Of a stretch of 64,000 nucleotides of DNA, positions 62,326 to 64,000 are shown in pieces. The stretch is from contig NZ_FXWI01000002.1 of the NCBI RefSeq assembly GCF_900177765.1, positions 310,001 through 374,000 of the forward strand, written 5' to 3'. The stretch is from Agreia sp. VKM Ac-1783 (GTDB taxonomy: Bacteria; Actinomycetota; Actinomycetes; Actinomycetales; Microbacteriaceae). The position numbers were made by a program, and so were the translations under genes. Position 1 is the first letter of the stretch; every line of letters begins with the position of its first letter. The notes under the pieces were generated by a model. That model saw only the letters and a program-made list of their open reading frames with translations. It was not told where the DNA came from and searched no databases.

Positions 62326-62399
62326 TAGGGCGTGTGGGACTTGAACCCACGACCGACGGATTATGAGTCCGCTGCTCTAACCGGCTGAGCTAACGCCCC
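62326..62399 (-). tRNA. tRNA with CAU anticodon (elongator Met, or Ile2 with lysidine)
   Basis: A 74-nt cloverleaf on the minus strand. Anticodon loop CTCATAA between GCGGA and TCCGT gives CAU. Acceptor GGGGCGT with ACGCCCT ends in a G1-U72 wobble and discriminator A; T-arm GTGGGTTCAAGTCCCAC. CCA is not encoded. The sequence cannot by itself separate elongator Met from lysidine-modified Ile2; it is not an initiator (no G-C triplet anticodon stem). Confidence 0.88.
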
Positions 62400-62454
62400 C
62401 TGCAGAATCCGACACTCTCACGAGCGGCCCGGATGCCGAGTCACCACATTACCG

Positions 62455-63714
62455 CTATTCGTGCGAGGCGCTCGGCGAGACGATCAGGGGGTCTGTGACG
62501 ACCTCGCCACGGTACAGCTTCTCGAACGTCGTGAGGGTGCGCTGGATGTCGTGGGCCGCGATGAGACGCAGCGACGCGTTCTTGAGGCGGTCGAGCTCGT
62601 CTTGCGGGAGCGTGAGGATGTCGGCGAGACGATCCGCCATCTGCTGGGCGTCTCCGGGAGCGAACAGGTGCCCGTTCTCGCCGTCGTGCACGAGATGGGG
62701 AAGGGCCATCGCGTCGGCCGCTACGACGGGCAGCCCCGACGCCATCGCTTCCATCGTCGCGATGCTCTGCAGCTCGGCTATCGAGGGCATGGCGAACACG
62801 GTGGCGCGAGTGTAGGCGTCGCGCAACTCCTGTTCGGTGACGTAGCCCGTGAAGGTGACCCTGTCGGCGATGCCCAGCGTGACAGCCATCGCCTCGAGGC
62901 TCTTCTTGAGGTCGCCTCCACCCACGATCTCGAGCTGTGCGTCGAGGTCACCGGGCAGAAGCGTCATGGCTTTGAGGAGCACGTCGATCTGCTTTTCACC
63001 CGTGACGCGTCCGACGAACAGAATGCGGTTCTTTGGACGAACGGTGAAGTCGGGCGTGTAGTTCTCGGCGTTGATTCCGCAGGAGATCGCATAGACGTTG
63101 CTGAGTCCGGTCGATTTCTCGAGGAACTCCGCGGCTCGTCTGGTGGGCGTCGTGATCGCGCTGGCTCGGCCGAAGGTACGCTTTGCCGCCTTCCACGCGA
63201 GTCCTACGGCCCAGTCCTGCCACGACTTCGGTAGCAGTGTGAACTCGAGAAGGTTCTCGGGCATGAAGTGGTTGGTGCCCACGATTCGGATGTTGCGCTT
63301 CTCGGCTTCGACAGACAGGCCGCGACCGACGACGATGTGCGACTGGAAGTGGACGACGTCGGGCTTGACGGCATCGAGGATCTTGGCGCTGTTCTGATTG
63401 ATGACCCAGGGAAGGGCGAATCGCAGCCAATCGTGCGGGTACCAGCGCCAGCTGCGCAGACGGTGAACCGTGATGTCGTGACCGTCGTAGGTCTCGGTCC
63501 AGGTGCCGTGCTTCTTCGAGGCTGCCGGAGCGACGACGTGCACATCGTGTCCCCGCGAAGACATACCCGATGCGAGACGCTCTGAGAAACGAGCTGAGCC
63601 GTTGACGTCGGGAGAGAAGGTGTCGGCGCCGATCACGATGCGCAGGGGCCGTTCGGAGGAAGCCGTCGACGGCACCTCCGCCGAGGCGGGACGTGGGTCG
63701 GAGGAATCTGACAC
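62455..63714 (-). CDS. Glycosyltransferase family 4
   Basis: A 419-residue GT-B enzyme. The N-terminal domain has the acceptor side RIVIGADTFSPDVNGSA and VHFQSHIVVGRGL; the C-terminal domain has ILFVGRVTGEKQIDVLLKA, FTGYVTEQELRDAY and the donor motif PSIAELQSIATMEAMASGLPV, where the usual E-x7-E is present (SIAELQSIATMEAM). It may transfer mannose or glucose to a lipid or cell-wall precursor. The start is GTG 63714 after AAGGCTCACTCC. No other glycan genes are near; the gene may pair with the upstream EamA gene in the same direction. Confidence 0.9.
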   Translation of the reverse strand: MSDSSDPRPASAEVPSTASSERPLRIVIGADTFSPDVNGSARFSERLASGMSSRGHDVHVVAPAASKKHGTWTETYDGHDITVHRLRSWRWYPHDWLRFALPWVINQNSAKILDAVKPDVVHFQSHIVVGRGLSVEAEKRNIRIVGTNHFMPENLLEFTLLPKSWQDWAVGLAWKAAKRTFGRASAITTPTRRAAEFLEKSTGLSNVYAISCGINAENYTPDFTVRPKNRILFVGRVTGEKQIDVLLKAMTLLPGDLDAQLEIVGGGDLKKSLEAMAVTLGIADRVTFTGYVTEQELRDAYTRATVFAMPSIAELQSIATMEAMASGLPVVAADAMALPHLVHDGENGHLFAPGDAQQMADRLADILTLPQDELDRLKNASLRLIAAHDIQRTLTTFEKLYRGEVVTDPLIVSPSASHE

Positions 63715-63787
63715 GGAGTGAGCCTTCTGTTGGGGATAAGGGGGAAAGAGCGGGAGCACCCGAAAGGGGCTAAGGGGACAAACTACC

Positions 63788-64000
63788 CTAGCGTTCGATC
63801 TGCGGGTGGTATCGGGCGAGTCCGAAGACCCCGACGATGGCGATGAGGCCGGTGATGACGTAGCCGATCATCGCCCACCACGGTGCCTGCGCAGCCTCGC
63901 CCAAGACGATGATGCCGATGCCGACAGCGATGAGAGGGTCGACGACGGTGAGACCTGCGACCACCAGGTCGGGCGGACCCGACGAATAGGCGGTCTGCAC
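63788..64000 (-). CDS. DMT/EamA family transporter, C-terminal part (cut by window)
   Basis: The last 70 residues of an EamA-type drug/metabolite transporter run off the right edge. The last three helices are visible (LVVAGLTVVDPLIAVGIGIIV, WWAMIGYVITGLIAIVGVF) with a proline-rich turn and the end RYHPQIER. The 5' part is outside the window, so start and full length cannot be given. Substrate unknown. The GT4 gene follows 73 bp downstream in the same direction. Confidence 0.85.
   Translation of the reverse strand: MQTAYSSGPPDLVVAGLTVVDPLIAVGIGIIVLGEAAQAPWWAMIGYVITGLIAIVGVFGLARYHPQIER

Noticed and set aside
1-64000. CRISPR arrays, insertion sequences, prophage and integron signatures
   Set aside because: No repeat-spacer pattern, transposase, integrase or terminal inverted repeats were seen anywhere in the window.

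Overview
The window reads as chromosomal DNA of a high-GC actinobacterium, most likely of the family Microbacteriaceae (inferred from gene order and protein types; no 16S gene is present). Pointers are an actinobacterial sigma-A with a long Ala/Lys-rich head, SepH, FasR with fabD-fabH-acpP-fabF, homodimeric AceE, GlnE between two glutamine synthetases, PpgK, DUF3159/3710/3093/4193/4191/3145/7455 proteins, a GlnR box and many apparently leaderless genes. No phage, transposon, CRISPR or island signature was seen; almost every stretch is core-genome coding sequence with short spacers. Both ends cut genes: acnA on the left and an EamA transporter on the right.

Layout. 1-6.4 kb: acnA with a palindrome and a DtxR-like box upstream, DUF3159-DUF3710-dut, DUF3093, DUF4193 and sepH. 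6.4-12.8 kb: a phosphodiesterase and the topoisomerase IV genes parC and parE, with a small antisense zinc-ribbon gene between them. 12.8-18.0 kb: a minus-strand run sigA - murT-like - gatD-like - short alr-like - long alr-like. 18.2-28.1 kb: MFS carrier, PAC2 protein, pepA, lpdA, sucB, a membrane pseudokinase, DUF4191 and RDD proteins. 28.1-35.9 kb: nitrogen block with glnA under a GlnR box, a ThrE-like exporter, glnE and glnA2. 35.9-46 kb: odd alpha/beta hydrolase, panB, SPOR protein, ppgK, rnpB, coiled-coil protein, Nif3, methyltransferase, GNAT, tRNA-Val, GH13 and AhpE. 46-54.5 kb: aceE and the fasR-fab cluster. 54.5-64 kb: PadR, a transglutaminase/DUF58/MoxR operon, flotillin, a CAU-anticodon tRNA, a GT4 and the cut EamA gene.

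The most notable part is the run behind sigA (12825-16676). The two adjacent alanine-racemase-like genes have lost complementary halves of the active site: the long one keeps the PLP lysine and barrel but lacks the loop with the catalytic tyrosine; the short one keeps that tyrosine but has Arg for the lysine and has lost much of the barrel. Because each alanine racemase site is built from the lysine of one subunit and the tyrosine of the other, the pair could form a heterodimer with one working site. Directly upstream, the GatD-like protein has Gly and Lys where the glutaminase Cys and His should be, and its MurT-like partner has no cysteine at all, so no zinc ribbon. Microbacteriaceae make group B peptidoglycan, in which the D-Glu alpha-carboxyl carries a cross-bridge containing a D-diamino acid rather than an amide. 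I therefore propose, as inference only, that these four genes form a cross-bridge module: a MurT-type ligase that uses an amino acid instead of ammonia, with a split racemase that supplies a D-amino acid.
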